Source: Microcoleus sp. FACHB-831 (GTDB lineage Bacteria; Cyanobacteriota; Cyanobacteriia; Cyanobacteriales; FACHB-T130). From it: a stretch of DNA of 64,000 nt. Under the pieces are notes generated by a model that had not been told where the DNA came from, searched no databases, and saw nothing but the letters and a program-made list of their open reading frames with translations. Shown piece after piece: positions 53,213-62,900 of this stretch (positions within the stretch are counted from its first letter, which is position 1; the number at the start of each line of letters is the position of its first letter). The stretch spans positions 124,001 through 188,000 of the forward strand of contig NZ_JACJON010000067.1 in assembly GCF_014695585.1 (NCBI RefSeq), written 5' to 3'. A program made the position numbers and the translations under genes.

Positions 53213-53665
53213 TTAGTGCGTATCAAACACTGCCAGCATTTTATCGAATAACTCTTCTCCAACACGGGTTTGCAAAATAGAGCGGGCTAAGCCAATGAAT
53301 TCACTATCCTCTTTGCTATCAGTCTGTATTAATTTGCTAGCGGGATAAAATGTCATGTCATCCACCCTCAATTCATTTGTTATTCCGGTTTGCAAACCAG
53401 GTCTTTGCTTATTCCATGAAATTGACTTACCGCGCAAAGTAAATTGAAACCACTGAATTTCATCATCTCGCACATCGATCACCAGATCGAAATAAGCCTC
53501 TCCGCCTTGAAACCAAACTCTCTTAGTGCCATTTTGGGAGTTTTGGCTCAAGAGTTTCTGCGAAATCCGTCGCAAGGAAGTACCCAGTGCCTCAATTTCC
53601 TTTTTATCCATAAATGTAAACAGTCGATTCCTAGAAGCGCGGTTAGTATTGTAATAATTAATCAT
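53213..53665 (-). CDS. Hypothetical protein
   Basis: 150 residues from the first ATG, or 132 from the internal ATG at 53609-53611 (MDKKEIEALGTSLRRISQKL); neither has a strong ribosome site. The protein looks globular: N-terminal helix, beta-rich centre (VWFQGGEAYFDLVIDVRDDE; IQWFQFTLRGKSISWN), C-terminal helices (FIGLARSILQTRVGEELFDK). No signal peptide or recognised family. Conserved spacing of aromatic residues suggests a real protein; a terminator follows it. Confidence 0.65.
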   Translation of the reverse strand: MINYYNTNRASRNRLFTFMDKKEIEALGTSLRRISQKLLSQNSQNGTKRVWFQGGEAYFDLVIDVRDDEIQWFQFTLRGKSISWNKQRPGLQTGITNELRVDDMTFYPASKLIQTDSKEDSEFIGLARSILQTRVGEELFDKMLAVFDTH

Positions 53666-53949
53666 TGTGAGGCTGGCAAGTAGCTAAAACATACATAAAT
53701 ATAGATACATTGCCAGTGCTAGCGTCTCCGGATTAGAGGTACTAACAGTTTATAAAAACTCCAGTCCGGGTAAGCCTCTCAGAATTTTTAGCCCAATAGT
53801 ATTCCTGAATTAACTAGCATTAGTATGACGTTTAGGGGCGATGAGATGTGTCAGTTATCCAAGTTTTTTAAGTTGGTTGCTATATCCGTTGATATGTGAA
53901 GTAGGACAATTTCTAAAGTTTAAAATCAAAGTCTTTACAGTCGTTGCAA

Positions 53950-55089
53950 TTAACACGTATTTATCTGCCCCGCCTGGACAGATAGAATTTGCGAAGAATT
54001 CAGCCACTGGGCATCGAAAGAGCCTAAATGGGTGGTGGCGATCAAGGTTTGAAAACGGTCTTGAATGGCGTCGAGGAGCTGATTTTGACGCAAGAGATCG
54101 AGTTCAGCCAAAACATCGTCAAGCAGTAGCAGCGGCGGTTCGCCAACGACTTCTTCAATTAATTTTAGCTCTGCCAGTTTGAGGGCTAAAACTAGCGTTC
54201 GCTGCTGACCTTGGGAGCCATAAGCTCTTGCTGGCGTTTGGTTGATAGCAAAGTCAACATCGTCTCGATGAGGACCCACTATGGTTGTGCCGATATGCTG
54301 TTCGGCGACGCGACGCTGCTGTATTTTGTCTAAAAAGGATTGCTGTACAGAAGCGGCGTCATCATACTCTAGGGGGATATTTGGAGCATAGGTCAATTCT
54401 AGCACCTCAGTTTTGCCGCTGATGCTAGCGTGCCAAGCGGTGGCGAGGGGAGCCAGCCGCTGCAAAACGCGCGATCGTCGTCTGGTGACGCGGGAGCCTA
54501 CTGTCGCTAATTGGGCATCCCACAGAGCTAGTTCTGAGTCCTGATTTGCAGAGATGCGATCGAGCGCGTCTGAGTCCTGATTCTTCAGTGCTTTTAAAAG
54601 AGCGTTGCGCTGGCGCAGAACCTGGTTGTACTGCTGCAAAATGTGGGCGTAGATGGGTTCGAGCTGAGTGAGCATGGAATCGAGCCAGTTGCGCCGCCTT
54701 TCGGGCGCACCCCGCACTAGGTCTAAGTCTAGACTAGAGAACTGGACGGCATTGAGGACACCCAAGAAGTCGAGTTGGCGACGTAAAGATTCCTGGTTGA
54801 GGGCAACGGTGCGACGCCCTTGAATGCGTAGAGTTAAAGCAAGTTCGCTCAAACCGTTGGTGCGGTCTAGGGTGGCGGAGATTTTGCCCTCCGATGCACC
54901 TTCGCGGACAAAATCGCGATCGCGTCCCCCCCTGTGGCTCTTTAACGTCGCTAGTAACTCGACCGCCTCCAAAACATTAGACTTCCCCTGAGCGTTATTC
55001 CCCACCAAAATCGTTTTGGGGGCACTAAAGTCAATCCGCTGATCTTTGTAGTTGCGGAACTGTCGCAGGTGAAGGGTCTTAAGATACAT
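53950..55089 (-). CDS. recF: DNA replication and repair protein RecF
   Basis: SMC-like ATPase that helps RecOR load RecA at gaps. 379 residues from the ATG at 55087-55089 (MYLKTLHLRQFRNYKDQRID); an earlier ATG at 55143 would add 18 residues encoded by a heptad repeat and was rejected. Walker A VGNNAQGKS, signature region in GSQGQQRTLVLALKLAEL, Walker B PLLLLDDVLAELD, and the D-loop follow in order. Complete. The Ca2+ ATPase gene is just upstream on the same strand with the repeat between them. Confidence 0.95.
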   Translation of the reverse strand: MYLKTLHLRQFRNYKDQRIDFSAPKTILVGNNAQGKSNVLEAVELLATLKSHRGGRDRDFVREGASEGKISATLDRTNGLSELALTLRIQGRRTVALNQESLRRQLDFLGVLNAVQFSSLDLDLVRGAPERRRNWLDSMLTQLEPIYAHILQQYNQVLRQRNALLKALKNQDSDALDRISANQDSELALWDAQLATVGSRVTRRRSRVLQRLAPLATAWHASISGKTEVLELTYAPNIPLEYDDAASVQQSFLDKIQQRRVAEQHIGTTIVGPHRDDVDFAINQTPARAYGSQGQQRTLVLALKLAELKLIEEVVGEPPLLLLDDVLAELDLLRQNQLLDAIQDRFQTLIATTHLGSFDAQWLNSSQILSVQAGQINTC

Positions 55090-55163
55090 AGACAATTGGG
55101 AATTGAGAATTGGGAATTGGGTGTCGCTATTACCAATTCCCAATTACCCATTACCCATTACCC
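55090..55163. repeat. STRR-like heptad repeat with inverted half
   Basis: attgggaattgagaattggg followed by aattgggtgtcgctattacc, then caattcccaattacccatta and cccattacccc: units close to AATTGGG then its complement. It occupies the gap between pacL and recF and encodes the false N-terminal extension of RecF. Confidence 0.65.
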
Positions 55164-58025
55164 CCTACTTCTGTATAAGCGAATAAACACTTTCTCAAGC
55201 TCTACCCAAACAAACATTAAGGCGCTGAAGCCAAAACAAACCCCCAGTTCCTCCAAACTCAGTGGGTGAGTATTAAAGAAAGTTCGCAGGGGTGGAACGT
55301 AAACCAGCGCCAGTTGCAAGGCTGTGGTTACAGTTACCGCTGCTAGCAGATAGGGGTTAGAGAAGGGGTTTAACTCAAAGATCAGCCTCGTGTTAGAGCG
55401 AACCGCAAGAGCGTGACCCATCTGTGCAATACAGAGGGTAGTAAACACCATAGTCTTCCAGGTATCTTTATCTCCCTGATAGCCTGGTGCATTGGTATGC
55501 TGATAAGCCCACCACATTAAAGCAATGGTGATAATAGCAAAGATAATACCAATGCGGATCATGTAAGACCCCAGACCTTGGGCAAAAATACTCTCGCGGG
55601 GATTCATGGGAGGACGCTCCATCACGTCTGGTTCCGCTGGTTCGACTGCTAGAGCGAGGGCTGGCAAACCGTCTGTAACTAAGTTCATCCAGAGAATTTG
55701 CAACGGCGAAAGTGGCACTCCTCCCAGACCCAATAAGGGGGCGGCGGCGATGACAAAAACTTCACCAATGTTGCTGCCCAGAATGTATTTAATAAAGCGG
55801 CGAATGTTGCTGTAAACAGTCCGCCCTTCTTCGGTTGCAGCGACTATGGTGGCGAAGTTGTCGTCTAGCAGTACCATATCGCTGGCTTCTTTGCTGACAT
55901 CGGTGCCAGTGATGCCCATAGCGATGCCGATATCGGCTTGCTTGAGGGCTGGGGCATCGTTAACGCCGTCTCCGGTCATGGCGACAAATTTGCCCTGATT
56001 TTGGAGCGCTTGGACGATGCGTAGTTTGTGCTCGGGGGCGACGCGGGCGTAGATGGTAACGTCGTTTACTTGTTGTTCGAGTTCTTCTTGAGAGAGTTTT
56101 TGCAATTGTTGACCAGTGAGGACGCGATCGCCTTCTTTGGCAATTCCCAGATCTATGGCGATCGCTTGCGCTGTTAGCTGGTGATCGCCTGTAATCATTA
56201 CAACTCGAATCCCCGCTTTCTTGCATTTCGCTACCGCGTCCCGCACTTCAGGTCGCGGCGCATCCAGCATCCCCACCAGTCCCAACCACACTAAATCGCG
56301 CTCATTAGTTTCCTCTGAGCCTTCTGGGGGTATGGTGTCTAGGTGCTTTTTAGCAAACCCCAACACGCGCAAACCGCGCCCCGCCATGTGGTTATTTTGC
56401 TCTAGTATCTGAGTTCGCTGTGCATCCGAGATGGCTTCTAGCCTGCCACCTATCTGAATTTGGGTACAGCGCTCCAGAATTAACTCTGGAGAACCCTTGG
56501 TGAACATCACGTACTGAGGATTGGGCGTTTCCCTGTCCCCTATTCCCAGTCGTATATCCCCTGCCTCGCTAATCGTACTCATCCGCTTGCGTTCGGATGA
56601 AAAGGGAAACTCACCAACGCGCCGCATTCTCTGGATCAAAGGCTCTTTGTCAACGCCTCCCTTACCAGCAAGTGAAATCAGCGCTCCTTCTGTCGGATCG
56701 CCTAAAATCGTCCATTGGCCTTCCTCATGCTGCAACAGGGCATCGTTGCAAAGCACGCAGGCAAACAATACCTGTTGGAGTTCTGGATATTGATCTGCTG
56801 TGACTGTCTGAGTTTCTAGTTTAAACTCGCCCGCTGGCGCATAACCTTCGCCCGTGACAGCGAACGTCTGGCTTGCCGTTTCCACCCGTTGCACCACCAT
56901 TTTGTTTTGGGTGAGGGTTCCAGTTTTATCCGAGCAGATGGTGGTGACGCTGCCTAAAGTTTCTACAGCTGGGAGTTTGCGAATGAGGGCGTTGCGACGC
57001 ACCATGCGTTGAGTTCCCAGCGCTAGGGTAACGGTAATTACGGCTGGTAAGCCCTCTGGAACTACGGCTACTGCCATACTCAGAGACACTTCCACCAGTT
57101 CTTTAACAACGTTACCCAGCTTATTCAAATTCCATCCGTTGGTGACGCCCGCGTGGATGGTGCCACCCACAATGACTATGGCCACTAGGGTCAAAGAGCC
57201 AGTTACCAGTACGTTACCTAGCTGCGTCATGCGCTGTTGCAGAGGGGTAGGCTCGGATTCCACCGATTGCAAGAGGGCGGCTATTTTTCCGAGTTCTGTC
57301 TGCATCGCCGTGCCAGTGACAACGGCTTTAGCACGTCCGTTTATGACTTCGGTTCCTTGAAACACCAGGTTGACGCGATCGCCCAAGGAAGTGTCTTCAC
57401 CTAGCTGCACCCGTGCTTGCTTGTTGACGCCCTGGCTCTCGCCTGTCAGCGCTCCTTCTCGCACTAACAAGCTAGATTCTTCAATCAGACGGCCATCTGC
57501 TGGTATTTGTACGCCAGCTTCCAGCAGCATGATGTCTCCCGGTACAAGTTCCTTGGCATCCACTTCTAAGGTTTTGCCGTCGCGGATAACTCGTACTTTG
57601 GGGGAGGAGAGTTGCTTTAAGGCGGCGAGGGCTTTTTCTGCACGGCTTTCTTGGAGGTAGCCTAAGACGCCGTTGAGGATGACAATCAATAAAATCGCGA
57701 TTGTATCTTTGAAAGGTATTTCACCGGGTTTCAAATTTCCGGCTTGCCAATCCAGCAGGTCTAAACCTCCAGAGATAAATGCCACTGCGATCAGCATCAC
57801 CAGCATGATGTTAGTGAACTGATCTAGGAGGATTTGCCAGGAACTGCGACCAGCGGTTTCTTGGAGTTCATTTGGGCCGAAGTGCTGCGATCGCTCTTGT
57901 ATCTGCTGGGATGTCAGTCCCGATGCGGCGTCGCTACCTATTAACTCCAGCGTCTTGTCAACTTCCAGAGTATGCCAATGTCTTGCCACGTCTGGCACAG
58001 AATTTGAATAACTAGATAAACTCAC
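55158..58025 (-). CDS. pacL: P-type Ca2+-transporting ATPase (PacL/SERCA-like, P2A)
   Basis: 955 residues, GTG start. Cation ATPase N-domain ([17 protein letters not shown]), actuator ALTGES (192-197), [20 protein letters not shown] (TM4 ion site), phosphorylation site [12 protein letters not shown] with Asp366, nucleotide-binding KGSPE, hinge [20 protein letters not shown], and TM5-6 segments [15 protein letters not shown] and [20 protein letters not shown]. It expels calcium from the cytosol. The extreme C-terminus ([15 protein letters not shown]) ends in the adjacent repeat region. It probably shares a transcript with recF. Confidence 0.95.
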   Translation of the reverse strand: MSLSSYSNSVPDVARHWHTLEVDKTLELIGSDAASGLTSQQIQERSQHFGPNELQETAGRSSWQILLDQFTNIMLVMLIAVAFISGGLDLLDWQAGNLKPGEIPFKDTIAILLIVILNGVLGYLQESRAEKALAALKQLSSPKVRVIRDGKTLEVDAKELVPGDIMLLEAGVQIPADGRLIEESSLLVREGALTGESQGVNKQARVQLGEDTSLGDRVNLVFQGTEVINGRAKAVVTGTAMQTELGKIAALLQSVESEPTPLQQRMTQLGNVLVTGSLTLVAIVIVGGTIHAGVTNGWNLNKLGNVVKELVEVSLSMAVAVVPEGLPAVITVTLALGTQRMVRRNALIRKLPAVETLGSVTTICSDKTGTLTQNKMVVQRVETASQTFAVTGEGYAPAGEFKLETQTVTADQYPELQQVLFACVLCNDALLQHEEGQWTILGDPTEGALISLAGKGGVDKEPLIQRMRRVGEFPFSSERKRMSTISEAGDIRLGIGDRETPNPQYVMFTKGSPELILERCTQIQIGGRLEAISDAQRTQILEQNNHMAGRGLRVLGFAKKHLDTIPPEGSEETNERDLVWLGLVGMLDAPRPEVRDAVAKCKKAGIRVVMITGDHQLTAQAIAIDLGIAKEGDRVLTGQQLQKLSQEELEQQVNDVTIYARVAPEHKLRIVQALQNQGKFVAMTGDGVNDAPALKQADIGIAMGITGTDVSKEASDMVLLDDNFATIVAATEEGRTVYSNIRRFIKYILGSNIGEVFVIAAAPLLGLGGVPLSPLQILWMNLVTDGLPALALAVEPAEPDVMERPPMNPRESIFAQGLGSYMIRIGIIFAIITIALMWWAYQHTNAPGYQGDKDTWKTMVFTTLCIAQMGHALAVRSNTRLIFELNPFSNPYLLAAVTVTTALQLALVYVPPLRTFFNTHPLSLEELGVCFGFSALMFVWVELEKVFIRLYRSRG

Positions 58026-58256
58026 GGCGACTTATGCTTTAGAACCTACTAGCAGTCAATAATAGAGCTTTAAGTCAGCGTTGTGAGTGACTAAGGACTA
58101 GGAAATAGGGCATTGTTTTGATAAGTATCCTATTGGTTTACTTGCAGACCAGCATATACCACTAAAATTTTTATTATCGCGCCCGCCTGCATTGTAAGGT
58201 GCGTTTTGTGAGGAAAAGTCACTTTCGGACTAACCCACTCTTAATTTCTCCCCTGG

Positions 58257-59201
58257 CTAATTTTTGAGCGCTGTGTCTGCTCCCTCCCCTTCTTCTACCC
58301 CCTCTTCTTGCAACCCTGGAATTTCAGGCGATTTGGAGACGATAACCGACAACGACTGGGGAATGACGCGAAATTTAGCCGGGGTGTAAGTGATGATTTC
58401 ACCATCAGCACTTATAGGGCGTGGGGTCTTAGTATTAACTTCGATTTCTTGACCTTGGAGCGCACGCACCGCCGATGATTTCCCCTGCGTCCCTTGCCAC
58501 ATTCCAGGCAGCAACCCTACAACTTGCCACCAGTGCTTATATTCTAAACTGTACAAATCTAGCCTAGCATCGTTGATGGTTGCATCCTCGGCAACGACCA
58601 TACCACCGCCGTAGAATCTACCGTTACCTACTGCAATCTGGGCTGTTTTTACTACTACTGAAGCGCCGTTTATAGTAATTTGTGCGTTAAATGGTCGCGA
58701 TCGCGATATAACTTGCATTGCTGTGGCTGCATAAGCTAAAACTCCCCAACGCCGTTTAGCTTCTTTACTCAAATTGCGCGTTATTTGTACAGTTAGCCCC
58801 ATACTGGCAACGTTGAAAAAGTATTTATCGTTGACGCCGCCTATGTCAATCCGCCTTACTTCACCGTTGGCAATAATGTTACAAGCTTCGGTTAAAGAAT
58901 TTGGAATTCCCAGGGTTCTAGCAAGATCGTTTGCGGTTCCTAAAGGTAAAATTCCCAAGGGCAATTGAGTTTCAATTAACCCTGCTGTGGCAGCATTTAA
59001 CGTACCATCACCGCCACCGACTATTACCATATCAACGCGATCGCGGTATCGTCGGATAATATCTGATATCTGCTGGGGTTTTTCTGTTGACTCTTCAAAC
59101 AGTTCAAAGCCAAGCGATTTTAATTGGTTTAGTGCATCCGATAAAGTATCTTTTCCGCGCCGAGCGTGGCGATTAACTAACAACAGCGATCGCTTGCTCA
59201 T
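58257..59201 (-). CDS. YegS/DagK-type lipid kinase
   Basis: 314 residues from the ATG at 59199-59201 (MSKRSLLLVNRHARRGKDTL); the frame reaches a TTG five codons upstream. The DAGK catalytic core VIVGGGDGTLNAATAGL and LPLGILPLGTANDLARTLGI is intact, followed by IDIGGVNDKYFFNVASMGL and the beta-sandwich (YGGGMVVAEDATINDARLDL; ISADGEIITYTPAKFRVIP). It phosphorylates diacylglycerol or a similar membrane lipid. A low-complexity acidic tail (EEGVEEGEGADT) ends the protein. Monocistronic. Confidence 0.9.
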   Translation of the reverse strand: MSKRSLLLVNRHARRGKDTLSDALNQLKSLGFELFEESTEKPQQISDIIRRYRDRVDMVIVGGGDGTLNAATAGLIETQLPLGILPLGTANDLARTLGIPNSLTEACNIIANGEVRRIDIGGVNDKYFFNVASMGLTVQITRNLSKEAKRRWGVLAYAATAMQVISRSRPFNAQITINGASVVVKTAQIAVGNGRFYGGGMVVAEDATINDARLDLYSLEYKHWWQVVGLLPGMWQGTQGKSSAVRALQGQEIEVNTKTPRPISADGEIITYTPAKFRVIPQSLSVIVSKSPEIPGLQEEGVEEGEGADTALKN

Positions 59202-59216
59202 GTTGCGCCTCTTCAA

Positions 59217-59926
59217 TGATTAAACTTCAAAGTTATATTTCTAATTATCCCAAATTTCTGGGAAAAACACCTCTATCCACTGAGAGACTCAGCATTATTC
59301 ACAATCTCACGCTTTTATTCCCATAACCTATTTCTGACATCAATTTGGGTTATGAGTTACACTTTTTAACCCAGAAAATATGTCTTTAGAGGTAGAGGAT
59401 TTCCTATTAAGGGGGTGCAACTTAGTACAGGATAGGCTGCTGGTGATTGATAGCTGCATCGCCAATTCGCCAATAATAAATCAATGTAGCAAAGTGCGTT
59501 TTAGGCTTTGGCTGGGTTATTGCATCTAACCTAGAGCAAACTAGCTCAAGTAGATAAATTGTGTTAATTATCTGATCGTGCCTATTTTTTATTTCCAATA
59601 TCAGGGCGATCGCTAAAAAAATCATTTGTCTAATGGAGCAAATAAAGCTGTCGATGCCGAAAAAAAAGTAGAGGATTAAAACTGGCAGGTTATTGAGGAT
59701 TGAGTACTATGAACCGTTCAGTTTAAAGCAATGCCAAAGGTGGGACGTGTTTCTAATTAGGCATTAAGTCAGGGCTAAATGGCTTTAATCTTGATAATTT
59801 AGATTATAGCTATACTTTCTTATTAATTAATCTATTTAACTATATAAATAGTAATTAATATTGGCGAAATATAAAAAGGTGTATTTGCATAATGTATAGC
59901 TAGATAATTGAAAATTATTCCAAGTT
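59217..59926. other. Long A/T-rich intergenic region upstream of the haemagglutinin gene
   Basis: About 700 bp with no convincing gene. A 67-codon minus-strand frame (59422-59625) lacks a ribosome site and family resemblance. One HIP1 site near 59607. The last 120 bp before the ATG are very A/T-rich, suiting a promoter. Confidence 0.5.
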
Positions 59927-62900
59927 ATGAAATTAAGTATATCGCGTGTTAGTCTGCTGGTGGTCGCACTTTCGTTTATGGTTAGCATAGGTATAGAGAA
60001 AGGGCGATCGCAGGCGCAATCTATTATCCCAGCCGCAGATAACGCTAACACCATTACCACCCAGAATGGCAATCAGTTCGACATAAGTGGCGGTAAGATT
60101 TCAGGCGATGGTGCAAATCTATTCCATAGTTTTACCCACTTTGGCCTAAGCAAAGACCAAATTGCAAACTTTATCTCCAACCCCAACATTCAGAATATTC
60201 TTGCAATAATAAAGGGCGGAGACGCATCAGTAATTAACGGCTTACTCCAAGTTACGGGCGGCAATTCTAACTTAATTTTAATGAATCCAGCAGGGATTAT
60301 TTTTGGCAGCAACGCTAGCTTAAATGTACCTGCTGGATTTACAGCTACAACAGCCAATGCTATTGGCTTTGGCTCTAATTGGTTTAATTCGACTAATATT
60401 AATGACTACGCTATTCTCACCGGAACGCCCAGCAATTTTGCATTTACGATGAGTCAGCCAGGGGCAATTATTAACGCTGGCAACTTAGCAGTGGGAGAAG
60501 GAAAAAATTTAGTTTTGGTAGGCGGAACTGTTATAAATACGGGTAATTTATCCGCGCCCGAGGGTAATATTATCGTAGCGGCTGTAAAAGGAGAAAATTT
60601 AGTTCGCTTGAGCCAAGCGGGACACCTTCTAAGTTTAGAAATAGGGACGGGGAATCCTAATACCCCATCACCAACCCAAAATCCCCTATCATTACCGGAA
60701 TTATTGACTGGTGGCGGTGCAAGTAGTGCTACGGGACTTACAGTTAATAGTAATGGTGAGGTAATCTTAACTGGTTCAGGGATTAGCATTCCCACAGAGT
60801 CGGGTATTGCTATTGTATCTGGCAGTATTGATGCATCAGGCAAAAGCGGCGGAAATGTGCAAATTTTTGGTAACAAAGTTGGATTATTAGGCGCTAATAT
60901 TAAGGTTTCAGGTACTAATAATGGGGGTAACGTGCTGATTGGCGGCGACTACCAGGGTAAGGGTAAAGTGCCTCGCGCCGCAAGCACTTACGTTAGTAAA
61001 GATAGTGTTATTAATGCAGATAGTATTCTTAACGGTGATGGCGGTCGTGTTATTGTTTGGGCTGATAAATTAACTGAATTTTTAGGTAATATTAGCGCTA
61101 AGGGTGGCAGTAATTTAGGTAACGGCGGATTTGTGGAAGTGTCGGGTAAAGACACCCTAATTTTTAGAGGTAAAGTTGATACTCTGGCGACTAATGGTAA
61201 TGCGGGTACTTTGCTGCTTGACCCAATTGATATCACGATAGTAAGCGCTACGGCTGCATCGGAAGACAGCAAGTTGCCCTCTTTTTCCTATACTGATAAT
61301 TATCCTTCTTCGTTTACAATTTCCAAAACTGCACTGGAAAATCAGAGCGGTAATGTGTTGCTGGAGGCGAGTAATAATATCACAATTAACCCAGGCGTAT
61401 CGTTGAATTTTGTTAGCGGTGGGTCAATTGTTTTTAAGGCGGACGCTGATAGTAATGGTGTTGGCTCTTTTTTGATGAATTCAGCAGATACTATTGCTAC
61501 AAATGGGCGATCGCTATCTATTTCAGGAGCAACTTTATCTGTTGGAAATATTAATACTTCATCGGGTTCTGGCAATGGAGGAGCGTTCGCTCTTACTGCC
61601 AATGGGGATATTAATTATAATTTCCTTTCGACTAAAAGTATTAGTGGCAATGCTGGCAACATCGATATAAATGCTGGTGGAAACGTTGTCGGCTTAGATA
61701 TTTATGCCAACTCTGATGGAGACAATGGCGGCAATCTCACTATAAATGCTGGTGGGAATATTTACACCGATGATATCTTTTCTATGGGTTCTTTAAAGAG
61801 TGGGGATATCACCCTAATCAGCGGCGGGACGATTGACACATTCAAAACTGATACAACCCTAAATACCCCAGGTGGTATAGTTTCATGTTCTAGCAGTGGT
61901 GCTGTACTTTGCGCTGGTGGTAGTGGCAAGGGTGGAAATATCACTCTTAAAGCAGCGATCGCAATTGATATTCCAAATACACTCACCAGTACTGGTTCTG
62001 CTGGTGGCGGAAATATTGATGTTCAAAGCGATGGAACAATTAGCAGAATTTCTTTAAACTCAAGTTCTACTAATGGTAAAGGTGGCGCGATCGCTGTCAA
62101 TGCCAAAAGCGATATTACGACGGGTGATATTAATTCGAGTGCCTTTCTAGATGGCGGAAATATCGATATTAAAAGCGGTGGAATAATTGATATTAGGCAA
62201 CTGGCTATAAACTCAAGTTCTACTAATGGTAAAGGTGGCGCGATCGCTCTCGATTCGGCAAGCGATATTACAACGGGTAATATTAATTCCAATGGCTTAT
62301 TAGGCGGCGGCGATATTAAATTGCTAACCAGCGGCGGCAGCATTAATGCTACTAAAGGTGGCCTAAACTCTAGTTCTATTAATGGCAATGGCGGCGCGAT
62401 CGCACTTGAAGCTAAAGGCGATATTAGGACGGCAAAAGTGGAATCTAGTTCGCCTGATTCTGTTAAAAATGGGGGTGACATTACCTTCACTAGCAAGGAA
62501 GGAGCGATAAACACCACAGCGGGAAGTTTATTTTCTAGCTCTACCTTTGGCAATTCGGGAGCGATCGCGCTTTCTGCTAATGGCAACATTACTACTTCTG
62601 ATATTGATTCTCGCTCAACTGGTTCCGGCAATGGGGGTAATATTACTCTTATTAGTAAAGCGGGAGCGATTGACACTACATCGGGAACTTTTAACTCTTA
62701 CTCTAATAGTGGCTTAGGAGGTGCGATCGCTCTCAGTGCTAATAGCAATATTACTACTGCTAATTTGATATCTGTATCACCCGGCGTTGGCACTGGTGGT
62801 AATATTATTCTTAACACCACAACAGGAGCCATCGATACAACAGCAGGAGTTTTATTCGGTGGTTCTGTGAGTGGAAATGCAGGAGCGAGCGCTCTTACTG

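Noticed and set aside
55090-55143. Upstream ATG for RecF
   Set aside because: The 18-residue extension is encoded by the heptad repeat; the internal ATG gives the standard RecF N-terminus.
59422-59625. 67-codon minus-strand frame in the A/T-rich spacer
   Set aside because: No ribosome site and no recognisable family; likely chance.
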